A stretch of DNA of 53,214 nucleotides from Cudoniella acicularis (taxonomy: Eukaryota; Ascomycota; Leotiomycetes; Helotiales; Helotiaceae), in assembly GCA_013054445.1 (NCBI GenBank), contig JAAMPI010000193.1, positions 1 to 53,214 on the forward strand, written 5' to 3'. Each line of letters opens with the position of its first letter. Within the stretch, counting starts at the first letter, position 1. The notes below the pieces were generated by a model, which had not been told where the DNA came from, ran no database searches, and worked only from the letters and a program-made list of their open reading frames with translations. This document shows, one piece after another, positions 43,441 to 53,214 of the stretch. Both the position numbers and the translations under genes were made by a program.

Positions 43441-44566
43441 GAATGGATAAGAGAAATTCTGGTTCGGCGAGTGAGAAGAGGCACTGGCAATTAAAAGCAG
43501 AATGAGGTGATGAAGTGCTGAGGTAGTGATGTGATGTAGTTGTGAAGGAGTGAAGTTGTGTTATAATGTTGCTCGATTACTGTCAATAAAAGCTGACAGG
43601 AGCCAGCTTTTATAAGAATTGAAGAGAAAAGTCTAGCTTCTTCATATGGACAAGGCTTGTTGGAATTTGGCAGGAACTCGTGAAGAGGAAGGAAACATTC
43701 GCCGAGCTGTTGGACACATGGATCTAGGGTCAAGGTCGCATGCTGGGCACATTGTTGGTGTTTAAACCCCAAGCAAGCCTGGAGGAAGGCCATAATTTGC
43801 TATTCTAAGAATAATACATTTGGCAGCGGCTGTTGGGAAGAGGTCTAACCTTACTGGAAGCTTCTCTAAAAGTAATATCGCCACTATTTCATCAAGCTTA
43901 GACAAATGATAAGCCAGCCCCATCTGCATGCACTCAAATAGCACTAATATCCATGCCAAGAAAGAGGCCCTTGAGAAAGCGATAGACGCCCACGTTACAC
44001 TCGTGAAACAGCACGTGAACGAGTCCACGACGACACGCTGCGACTATCTCAACAACGATAAACGTACGAGGGGCCAGCGGCTTCCTTAGTGCCCAAACGG
44101 GGCTCACGTTTAACTCAAGAAAGAGGCCAGGATTCTATACCATAAAAAAGCGACTGACACTGATGTCCCACTTATGAAACACCACCGGAACGAGCCAATA
44201 GTGGGACGCCGCGATGATATACGCCGCAATCGCGGCGGCACCTCCAGCGCGGTTTATGGCTCGAGCTCAAATTGGTTGGAATACGAAGTGTTGGTGAAGA
44301 GTTCCAAGGTCCGAGAGAAAAAGGCAAATTTTCCAAGGTTTGGTGTTTCATTCGTGGATTGATTGGATGGAGAAGCGCTGGCCAATAGGGTTTCTATCGG
44401 TCCACAATAGTTCTTGGAGCCTAGACAACAAAGCATCAATACATGCACCTCTCCATGAATATAAGCATTCCCTTTTGTGCAAACCAGTGAGCATCTCTTT
44501 CTTATCAACCTCTTCCCGAATCAAACTCAAAATCAAAGACATCACGTTTGCCTCTCAATCTTAATA
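43441..44566. other. Intergenic region upstream of the kinase
   Basis: No gene supported. Two loosely similar segments near 43993-44050 and 44172-44220 share TGAAACA, GAACGAG and a GACRCGCYGCGA-like word, perhaps an old duplication. CCAAT-type words lie near 44380. Confidence 0.3.
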
Positions 44567-46006
44567 ATGACATCTCTCTTGAAATGGGTAAGAACCGCTA
44601 GCCGAAGAGCACCATCCCCACCCATGCGCTTTCCCACTAGAGGCTTCGACATAATCAGCGACGCCCAACCGCTCGATGAAGAGCAGTTTGACGGCTTCAA
44701 AAGTGGGCGATATTATCCTGTGAATATTGGAGATGTCTTTGCGTCCAAGTACCAGGTCGTCGGAAAGCTTGGATGTGGCGTCACATCTACTGTTTGGCTA
44801 GCTCGTGACCTCCAGTAAGTCTCCCACATCGCATGGAGCACCTTGGGTGAATATTAACAAGTTAGAGCGCATAAACACGTTGCTCTAAAAATCTATACCC
44901 GCGATGGAGACCAACAGGAAGAATTTCAGATCTATCAGTGTCTAGGCAAAGGCAGTCCTTCGCACCCTGGCTATTCTCATGTTAGGACCGCCTTGGAAAC
45001 ATTTGTGATACCCCGCCCTGGCGGCGACCACACCTGTCTTGTCCAAAAGCCAATGTGGGAAAGCTTCAGGGACCTCAGATACCGCCTTCCGAACGGTCTT
45101 TTTACAGAAGAACTTCTCAAAGGTTCCCTCAAGCAACTGTTCATGGCACTAGACTATCTGCATACAGAATGCAAGCTTGTCCATACAGGTGCGGGAAACT
45201 GCATCGGTCTCATCAGATGCTTTGCTAACTATCTATTACAGACATCAAGGCCGATAATATACTTTCGCAGATAGAAGATAAATCCATCCTTGATGCTTTC
45301 ACCACAGCGGAAATAGAACATCCTTCTCCACGGAAATCGGTCAATGGCGTAACAGTCTATGCCTCAAGGCAGTTGGAAGTTCCAAAATTCTTTGGCGATT
45401 CCGTCTTGAGCGATTTTGGCTCGGCAGTGCGAGGTGATGAGAAGAGAAACCACAATGCGGGACCCCAAATTTACAGGGCACCTGAAGTCATGTTAAAAGC
45501 GGCCTGGAGCTATCCTGTTGACATATGGAATGTGGGTGTCATGGTACGTTCTTTGAGACCCTTTCTTTGGATTTCACTTAATATATGTGAACTAGATCTG
45601 GGATTTGTTTGAAGGCAAACACATGTTTCACGGCAATGATACTGATGGAAAAGGTTACTCCACTCGCGCGCATTTGGCAGAGGTCATTGGAATGTTAGGT
45701 CCTCCCCCTCTAGACCTACTCAAACGAGGAATACGAAGTTCTGAGTTCTTTGATAAAGAAGGTGAATACTCTGGATAAGCGACAGGTTCAAAGAAAGATG
45801 TTGACTTCTTGGGTATAGGAAAATGGATAGCTGAGATGCCTATCCCGCAAGGCATGAGCTTAGAGAAATCGGAGCTGCGTCTTCAGGGCAGGAACAAGGA
45901 GATGTTCTTGAAACTAATACAAGGGATGCTTCAATGGCGCCCCGAAGACAGAAAGACAGCAAAACAGCTGCTTAAAGATCCATGGCTTAATCAAATAGTA
46001 GAATAA
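44567..46006 (+). CDS. SRPK-like protein kinase
   Basis: Ser/Thr kinase related to SR-protein kinases. Exons 44567-44814, 44866-45188, 45242-45543, 45596-45761, 45819-46006; 1227 nt, 408 aa. The family lead-in is YYPVNIGDVFASKYQVVGKL, then the glycine loop GKLGCGVTSTVWLARD, the ATP-anchoring Lys in HVALKIYTRDG, the catalytic loop HTDIKADNIL (Asp191, rebuilt by splicing), the DFG motif in LSDFGSAVRGD, APEVMLKAAW, and the C-lobe end MLQWRPEDRKTAKQLLKDPW. All catalytic residues are present, so activity is likely. The fourth intron (45762-45818) is needed: without it the frame stops at a TAA, and with it KEGKWIAEMPIPQ matches the family. It lacks the long spacer of true SRPK1. Compact copies like this are often multiplied in ascomycetes; targets are unknown. 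Confidence 0.9.
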
Positions 46007-46647
46007 ATACTATATATAATAGCTTATTTTTAGTAATAATAATAAACAAGATATATCTAATATTCTAATTATTAAAGTTAAGGTTAAGACTAGAAAAGAA
46101 TATCATTTTCGAGTATACGACTATTTATTTAGAAAACACCAGAATACAGTCTGAGAAACGTACTAGAAGCCACCTGCGATGTCGCAGGACACCTGCCGGC
46201 CGGTAGGGGGTAGTAGAGGTATAAATAGTCGACGTGTTAATGTCATAGAGCACTTCGGGAGTAGTCAAATGGTGGAGCTATAGTTTGTTGTAAGTATTCT
46301 ACTCTTATCATGTAACCACTGCTTCGAATGATCACTTCCTGACTATATGCTACTGTTTCATTATCACGTGTATAGCACAGGGCTATAGGCTTAGACAGTC
46401 CGAGGACTAATAGAAGAACCTGTGTAGTATAGAAGGGAACTTAGCAGGTAAAGGGGCTTCACTTAACAAGAAGGGTCATGTGGCAGGGCCGAAGGAGCCT
46501 AGCTCCAAGTATGGCATGTGAATACTATTAGATAATCTATAAATATTATAATTTATTCTATCACTTGTATTACCTTCGCTTATCCAGCTCATACTTCGCA
46601 ACCTCGTTCCCTGACTGCAGCATCTCATACCTAAGTTACACAGATCC
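46007..46647. other. AT-rich intergenic, possible repeat remnant
   Basis: 46010-46140 is very AT-rich. The remainder has no coding signal. Its mosaic look could be an LTR or MITE remnant, but I found no terminal repeats or target duplication. Confidence 0.3.
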
Positions 46648-47662
46648 CTAACCAGTAGCCATGAATACGCCTTCACCCCCGGGATTATTTGAATCTACAT
46701 TTCCAGCCTGCTGCCTCCCTCTTCTGACATACCAAACCGCGAATGCCGCAGCTAGTAGACTTAATGTGCCCAGTGAAGCACCGACACCAATACCGATATT
46801 TCTACCTATATTGTCTTATGTACTTGGTGCTGATTCTGCTAAAGAAGTAGACGATGATGCAAATGAAGAAGAGGTGGCTGTGAAAGGTGTGGCGCCGAAA
46901 GGTGGGGTTGTGACAGGTATAGTGGCGACAGGCGCAGTTGCTATTGGCGCTGAGGACGTAGGTGTTAGTGATGGGGATAGAGATGAGGATGAGGAGGCTA
47001 CGAATGGCAATATTCTAACTGTTCAAGTGTACAGCTGTCATAATTGATCCCGTCACAAATGTTGATATGGAGTTTATCCACGCCGAAGCGACGACATTGC
47101 CACTCGTGACCAAATTTTGCATTGCTACGGTGAGTTCTAGACCTGCAGCAATAGACGATATGCACTCACCGATGGTTCCGGCGTCTCTGCTCGACTGAAA
47201 TGAATACTGTCTATATACACCATGATCAGTAATTATCTATTGCAAAATCTAAATATTTTTAACAAGCACGCCTTTAAGAAAACAACATCCATATCTATCT
47301 AGCTCATGGTCAAGCAGACTTACGAAGGGCAATACATAACCCATGTGCTACTCGGGCCATTTGTGCTTGTCGTCGCAGTGAAGTACGACTGCGGACATAC
47401 GAGCGGCCCTGAATTATACGACGTGGACTGAACTGCCAACCCAACGTATTGTTCCCACCACTGCGTAGCTGGTGGTGGGAGACATGTCAGGAGGGAATTG
47501 GCCGAAATGCCATAGCCCGGGTCATAAACGTCTAAGCCGTATATCCCATTCTCCCCACACAATGGTCTGGCATGTGGTAATGGAGGGCCAGGCACTGGTG
47601 ATTGGGAGGTATGAGGTCACGGTCCCATTTGCAGTGCTGGCTGGGTAGGAGATGCTCGCCAT
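46648..47662 (-). pseudogene. Decayed single-pass membrane protein gene
   Basis: Minus-strand pieces of one protein lie in order but not in one frame. From the ATG at 47662: MASISYPASTANGTVTSYLP, up to CQTIVW. A frame change at a CCCC run (47553-47556) leads to ENGIYGLDVYDPGYGIS, LPPPATQWWEQYVG and TATTSTNGPSSTWVMYCPS. A probable intron follows (about 47170-47331), then GECISSIAAGLELTVAMQNL and a further frame change near 47010-47022. Next is a Ser/Thr/Pro stalk, an in-frame TAA at 46818-46816, and a C-terminal helix, NIGIGVGASLGTLSLLAAAF, with a basic VRRGRQQ stop-transfer, ending at 46648. The layout (ectodomain, Ser/Thr stalk, Gly-rich helix, short tail) is that of fungal Mid2/WSC-like surface sensors. 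Either two indels plus a stop mark real decay, or assembly errors exaggerate it. Confidence 0.55.
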
Positions 47663-50287
47663 GGTAGATATATATTGGAATGTGATGAGAGGCCAAGGAG
47701 GTGTCGTTGTGAAGGCGAAGTTTGTTGAATGTAAGGCTCGGGCCTAACCTAACCCGGAGACTGAGGAAACGACGATTGGTTATTTGTGTGTGTCTCGACT
47801 CCCTAACAGGACTCAATATTGACGATGTAACCATACCTCATGTACAATTCCTATTAAGGTTATTGGGGGCCTTACCGCTGTCACAGGTCACCAAAGCCCC
47901 GTAAGTCAAGCAGTTGATAATTACTATAATCGGCAGTATAGTTAGCCTAGCAGGCTGTATGTCTTCTCTTCCCATGTACCAATCAAGATTCAAGTTACGC
48001 AGATACGTAAAATGCATTTTGTAAAAAGGACCGCAAGACCGTAGAAAGGAAGCTCTCTCCACACTAGAGTAGCGGGACAACTTCTTTCATCTAGTTCTAT
48101 CTTCTAAGTATAGTATTTTATCTTTCTAGTGAGATAATTCACAAACTCTCAAATATGTAAAATGAAGATATTGGAAATTCTTTTATTCAAGAATATATGT
48201 GTTAATATAGGGCCAAAGCAAAACTTGCGACTTTAATTTTTCTTGCGTAATGATCTGAACAACTAATTCTCCACCCGGATAATAAAATCCGACTTAGTTG
48301 TAAGGTCTTGCTTTGACCTTGAATTTTCAAGTTTTGACCATGCCTAGGCATGTGAGAGGTGGCCTTCAATCTTGCCCAACCCGACTTTTGAGCCTCACTC
48401 GTTTACAAACCGGAAAGTCTATCTTCTATTCAAAAAAAGGGCGAAATCTTGGTGGTAAACTTAAATTTTCTGAATAATAATATGAAGCCCATCCCATGGC
48501 CGCTCGCCTAGGAGCCAAGACGGGTAGAAGCTGGGTATTCCCAACATGGAAACGCCAGAGCGTTCGCCAAGACCTGAGAGTCCGTGACTTAGAATTCATC
48601 GTATTTTTTTTTCTTCAGACGATGCTTGAGTGACAGGCAAACTAGACGAGGCTTGTTTTTCTTGGTCTTTCGACAATGTATTCGGAATTGATGACAGCAG
48701 AGCGTAGAAACATAAAATTATCCAAGGAAAAGATGCCCATAGAACTTGCAGGTAAAGGGGGACTGGTTTGAGCACATTCAGCTTGCTGAAGCTTTTTACA
48801 CTCTTGCATTGTTTGAGTACGCAACTTGTGGCTCGAACTACGCGGGGCGCGAGAGACTGGCATAATATCGCAACGAGTTTGCAGCAGATCATACAACACC
48901 AAGAAAATTGGGTACTTCTTTGCTTGAGCTGCCCAACACGCCAAGGAATCCCAATGTTTCATGCTGTGCTATGGGTGATTTGGCCGTGAAACCCAGAAAC
49001 TCTCGAGTGGACGGACTTGAAAGAATATTCAAATCTCTGTGCAATCGTAGAAACCCTACTTTGCAGTCTTTATTGGCACTTGACGGATGATTTCTGATGT
49101 TAGCTTGCTTGGGTGAATGGCGAGGGATACATAGACCCAAGGAGGCTCCCTGTGTAAAAATCGCGGCCGACCACGTGTAGGATCATGTGCGATTCTACAG
49201 TAAAATATTGCATGATCGGCGTAGTTTCACGATGGCATTACCCCACTGAATGAAAGAGGTGACTGCGGATCCTATCTTAATCGTAGGCATGCGAGTGGGT
49301 GGAAATATTTCGATAGTAAGATCTGTGGCGGAATGGTTGAAGAACACAACCATTCAGGCTGAGGATGACAACAAATCAAGATATATCAGCGAGCTCATGA
49401 ATCGACGGTCTCGTCTGCTAGTATTCTCAAGGCTGAAAAGAAGCAAACCAATTCAAGCGGCCAAGGTCGCTAAAGACGGTTTCGTATTGATGTTTTAGAA
49501 GGTAACAGGACGGCAAGTTGATACGCGTTGATCTGCCTTGAAGAGAGGCTGTGCACGGTGTTGGAGGAGAAAGTTAATTGTAAATTGCACCAACTCGGGC
49601 CTGTGACTGGCCGGGCTGGTGGTTGGTGGTTGTCAGTTGAGGGGCTGGCTGGCGAGCTGGCGCCATCGCGGCCCAGGCTGTTTGCTGGCCTGGAAACACG
49701 CTGACCACGCTGACCACGCGAACCAAAGGGTCGAATTTGCTGCTGAATGGGGCTTGACAACGCTATCAATGCTCAGCCACATACCCGACGATCGCACACG
49801 GGGTCGGTCTCCAGCCAACCACCGCTTCTGTACTTTCAATACCCGTATTGTATTATTCACTTTGCGCTCCCATTCACACCCACCTCTATCTATCCATCCT
49901 CCACCACCAACCTGCTTCTAACTAACTTTTAATTTCCAACCCTCAACTCCCAACTCGAACTCCCAAGTTAACACGAATTGTGCGATCGCTTCGATTTACC
50001 ACGTTGGCCCCAAAGCATCTATCGTCGTGGCTGGGTGACATCTGAGACGGGTGTCTCTGATTGTGGTCCTTCCCTCGAGCGACCCTTGCGCATTTAAATT
50101 GAAGCTTCCGCATCCTACGAGGCCTCTCAACTGACGACGACGACATTGTGCCCACCCCCATTCCTACAGAGAGAAGGGCAAAAGGGGTATACGAGAAATA
50201 CACACTTTTGTGGGCAGAAAAGAAACCAACATCAACTGCGCGAGAGTCAGCCAATTTTCCTGCTCTGGATGAGTGGCAGCCGCGAAA
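47663..50287. other. Long gene-poor region
   Basis: 2.6 kb. 48100-48260 is AT-rich. A minus-strand frame at 48596-48892 contains one hydrophobic segment but no other support. 49250-49498 has an open frame with no motif. From about 49850 the sequence becomes CT-rich and probably holds the promoter and leader of the Ost-alpha gene. No gene is called. Confidence 0.35.
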
Positions 50288-52194
50288 ATGGTTTCCTTCA
50301 ATGCTACCTGCAATTCGACGCTGGACGATCTGCGGAGTATGGATACCTCCAGGAACTGGCAGAAGCATTCGCTGACTGAAAACAGTTGGCGGTTCTGAAA
50401 AAGCGCTCGTTGGAAGCTTTACCTTCCATTCAATCGGTCTCGTGGTAGCAGCAGCATGCTCACTGATTGCCATCATAGTATCGTTGTATCTTATTTTCAT
50501 GCACGCAACCCATTATACGAAGCCTTATGAGCAAAGACAGTTCGCGAGATCATCCCCGCCTTTCCTAGCTTCTGCTAACACTTCGCAGTATTATCCGCAT
50601 CCTGTTTATGGTACCCGTTTACGCAGCTGCATCTTTCTTGGGATTCCGATTCTACTGGCACGCAGTCTATTTCCAGGTCATATCCGACTGCTATGAAGCA
50701 TTCGCAATCGCGTCGTTCTTCTCACTCCTCTGCCATTACATCGCCCCGAATTTACACGACCAAAAGCAATACTTCCGAACTTTGCAGCCCAAAGGGTGGG
50801 TATGGCCTCTATCATGGATGAAAATATGTTGCTGCGGAGATAGGGGACCTTGGAAGACTCCCAGAAGTGGGCTGACATGGTTCAATGTTATTTGGACCGG
50901 TGTGTACCAGTATTGCTTCATCCGAGTGGCCATGACAGTCACTGCGGTGGTGACCCAATATTTTGGTAGATATTGCGAATCCTCAAACTCTCCTCTCTTT
51001 GCGCATATCTGGGTATCTTTCCTTCCAGTAATACTCTAGAGAATATTCTGCTAATGATCTCAGGTTCTGGTCATTGAAAGTGTGGCAGTTACGATCGCAA
51101 TGTTTTGTTTGATCCAATTCTATGTTCAACTACGCCTTGACCTCTCAGCCCATTCGCCATTTATAAAAGTAATCGCTATCAAGTTGGTGATCTTTCTGTC
51201 TTTCTGGCAGACCTTTTTGATCAGCATCCTCACTTCAGCCACCTTCAACGTTGTTCACACTACAGCTTCACTCGCATACCCTGATCTCAAAGTTGGAGTC
51301 CCATCACTTTTACTTTGCATTGAAATGGCCATTTTCGCAATTTTACACATATTCGCGTTTCCCTATAAGCCATACATGAAGAGTCGGGATCAAGGAAAAT
51401 ATCCCGTGTCTCCATCCGGACCGGGAGAACCTCCTGTTAACACCATCGGGCCCAATCAAGGGGGGTTTATGGGGTGGAAAGCTATTGCGGATGCAATGAA
51501 TCCTTGGGACTTGGTAAAGGGATTTGCTCGAGCCATGCGCTGGCTGTTTGTCGGCCGCAAAAATCGTCTAAACGATCCTTCCTATTTTATCAACGCTCAA
51601 AACGAAAATGACATGGCGTTGGAGGGGGAAAGAGATGATGGATACAAAGTCAACGATGATAATCTCCCGATTGCGCAGGAGTTCAGGAGAAGCAGATTTG
51701 GGATGCTAGGGGGTGGAAATCTTAATGATAATCAAGGTGAGGAGGGTGCCCGGTTGATAGCAAATGCCCAGCCACATCCTCTAAATCCTGGCTCAGGTTA
51801 TATTCCCGCGCGACAGCGCTACGATTCCGAAGGGCAAGATATAAGCCAAGAACCCATTCCATACGATGGAAAACGATACACAGACACCAGCCCTGATCGA
51901 CTTACAGGCAGAAACCCTACTCCTGGATCAATGAATAGGAAAGAGAACCAGCAAATAGACATTGGCACGGCGGTAACTATGGAACCCGAACCATATGAAA
52001 GCCATGTTCCGGGATTACCCTACCCCCCGAAAACTCAATCAGAGCTTTATCTCGACCAGAAGCGTGAAGCACGAAGACAACAAAGTCCTCCTGAACAACG
52101 GGAAAATGCGAGTTCACCTACAGGAAATACGCCTGAAGTACATAATGCACTCTGGGGCTCGAATTCAAAGCAACCAGACGACACGAGTTTTTGA
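50288..52194 (+). CDS. Ost-alpha/TMEM184 (DUF300) family membrane protein
   Basis: Seven-helix membrane protein of the organic-solute-transporter alpha family; the fungal role is not settled. Exons 50288-50336, 50386-50539, 50589-51012, 51064-52194; 1758 nt, 585 aa. MVSFNATCNSTLDDLR at the start carries N-glycosylation sites outside the membrane. The conserved core is IYLIFMHATHYTKP-like (LYLIFMHATHYTKPYEQR), RILFMVPVYAAASFLGF, YEAFAIASFFSLLCHYIAPN, the cytosolic Cys patch KICCCGDRGPWKTPRSGLTW, then helices with FLSFWQTFLISILTS. After the last helix there is a 230-residue hydrophilic tail. Every join is phase-correct: the first intron (50337-50385) is needed to pass a TGA, and the second (50540-50588) has TGCTAACA as its branch site. 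The Cys patch is a plausible palmitoylation site. Confidence 0.93.
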
Positions 52195-53214
52195 TTATGA
52201 GCGGATCATCAATTGTATAGCACGAATTCACGAACCAGCAAAAGGCGATGTCGAGCTGGCTCCTAATGTTGTATCAAAGCTAGCAGTTTCTTGCATGGTA
52301 GGCGTTTTCAGGCGTTGTTATGACCCTACATGGGAGTCTGGGGAATTGGCTTTAACCAGGCATTGGATGGGTACATATGTCATGCTGGCTTTTGTAGCTT
52401 CAGCCGGCGTTGGTTTGTAGATGTCTTTAACAATAAATACCATTCTGCGCTGTTGATAGAATACAGAAGTTCTTGTTGCGCTATTCCATTGATTTTATCA
52501 AGATGATCCAGAGCATCTCGAGCATCAAATTCTGATTGGGGAGTTCTTCAGATTGGGAATTGAAATCTCGTAACGATTCAAAAGTCCATGGGAGTTTGAG
52601 GACTCGTATGATCAAGCAGACCATTGGTTGAATACTTCTTATGTGAGCCGTGCCGAACACCTCACGCAAGCGCTGCCTTCAGACTCGCCTACCAAATCTC
52701 CATATCTAGTCCGCCTTGCGAAGCGAAGAGGTTTCCTTTGTGGGTTAGTTGAAAGGGAAAATCTTAGCCCAAGCTTACCGGTTATCGGTAACGCTTCTAA
52801 GCGCGAGGTATATTCTTACCGCATGCCTGCGCCCCGCAAGACGTACGCGTATTCGCGGGCTGGGAAGCATTGTACTACCGATCATCTAGGTTTATGGACA
52901 TTGATTGTTTATTTGTCAGGGTATGAATTTCATTCTTCGTATCGGTGTTGGGTTAGGTTAGGTTGACTTCCTGTGGGAAGGAGGGAGGGCCTCGCTCGTG
53001 TTTTTGAGAGTGCTTTCGGAGCTGATGAATGCTTTATTGTTTGATGATTTGAGATATTCTGAAGTTTGAGCTCTAGGAAGTGATGGGGCGAGGAGGTTTT
53101 TCCGAGGTCTAGGTGCTTGGGAGCTTGCTACGTGTGATACCTGTGTGTCCTGTGACGCAGATGGTACTGTGGTACAGTAACATGGGAAAAGGAGATAATC
53201 TTGATTTTCTCTAG
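52195..53214. other. 3' flank and intergenic end of window
   Basis: No gene supported. The 112-codon frame at 52628-52966 has random composition. Two tandem copies of the vertebrate-type telomere word, written GGTTAGGTTAG, occur near 52949-52964, too few to mean a telomere. Confidence 0.4.

Noticed and set aside
46180..46640. Possible solo LTR beside the decayed membrane gene
   Set aside because: No terminal TG..CA pair, target duplication or second copy in the window.
46661..47047. 128-codon plus-strand frame with acidic and Gly/Ala/Val composition
   Set aside because: It is the antisense of the Ser/Thr-rich stalk and helix of the minus-strand membrane protein, which has the better biological layout.
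48596..48962. Overlapping minus-strand frames, one with a hydrophobic helix
   Set aside because: No start context, intron or motif that I can support; a lone hydrophobic stretch in AT-rich DNA is weak evidence.
49250..49498. 82-codon plus-strand frame
   Set aside because: No recognisable domain, no neighbouring exon in phase.
52949..52965. GGTTAGGTTAGG telomere-like word
   Set aside because: Only two to three copies, internal to ordinary sequence; chance or trivial repeat.
52628..52966. 112-codon plus-strand frame at the window end
   Set aside because: Random composition, no domain; lies in the 3' flank of the Ost-alpha gene.

Overview
The window is nuclear DNA of a filamentous ascomycete (Pezizomycotina). 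Genes are split by short GT-AG introns, mostly 44-140 nt and often with a CTAAC or CTGAC branch site. Gene content is typical of that group: Atg29, Ku70, a ferrochelatase with Fe-S ligands, a Zn2Cys6 regulator of the DAL81/TamA type, an SRPK-like kinase, and a decayed Tc1/mariner element. Codon style and families fit Leotiomycetes, but that placement is an inference. There are no bacterial operons, CRISPR arrays or rRNA genes, and I found no convincing tRNA. I built gene models by hand. For most of them the joined exons sum to a multiple of three with no internal stop.

Layout: 1-1320, no gene. 1321-2579 (-), orphan membrane protein, partly resolved. 3743-5398, complete but inactivated Tc1/mariner element with about 84-nt terminal inverted repeats and TA target duplication. 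6423-21014, a block of metabolic and nitrogen-related genes: SDR dehydrogenase (-), NCS1 permease (-), a 715-aa fusion of an isochorismatase-type hydrolase with an allophanate-hydrolase-type amidase (+), secreted haem peroxidase (-), DAL81/TamA-type Zn2Cys6 factor (-), FAD monooxygenase (+). 22609-25240, CCCH zinc-finger protein (+). 26067-27581, ATG29 (-). 28937-31108, KU70 (-), head-to-head with ferrochelatase 31505-32899 (+). 33852-35743, MFS transporter (+). 38073-38763, secreted Ala/Pro/Ser-repeat, His-rich protein (+). 39884-40208, 68-aa Zn-ribbon protein (+). 40525-42716, ankyrin-type protein (-). 42962-43440, 104-aa orphan gene (-). 44567-46006, SRPK-like kinase (+). 46648-47662, decayed membrane-protein gene (-). 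50288-52194, Ost-alpha/TMEM184 family membrane protein (+).

The most interesting region is 7995-18809. A permease of the ureide/nucleobase class and a two-domain hydrolase are divergently transcribed from a shared 1.57-kb region. Three GATA-factor-type motifs lie within 71 bp just upstream of the permease. A regulator of the DAL81/TamA type, a family known to control catabolism of allantoin, urea and GABA, sits about 3 kb further on. The hydrolase joins a biuret-hydrolase-like domain to an allophanate-hydrolase domain, so one polypeptide could take biuret (or a related ureide) through allophanate to ammonia and CO2. The transport/hydrolysis/regulation linkage is inferred. The domain identities come from motifs in the sequence.

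Sequence quality needs caution. There are three N bases, and some frame breaks sit in G or C homopolymers (25004-25009, 47553-47556), so part of the apparent gene damage may be assembly error. The Tc1 element is different: its reading frame is open end to end except for six stops, all of them TAG.
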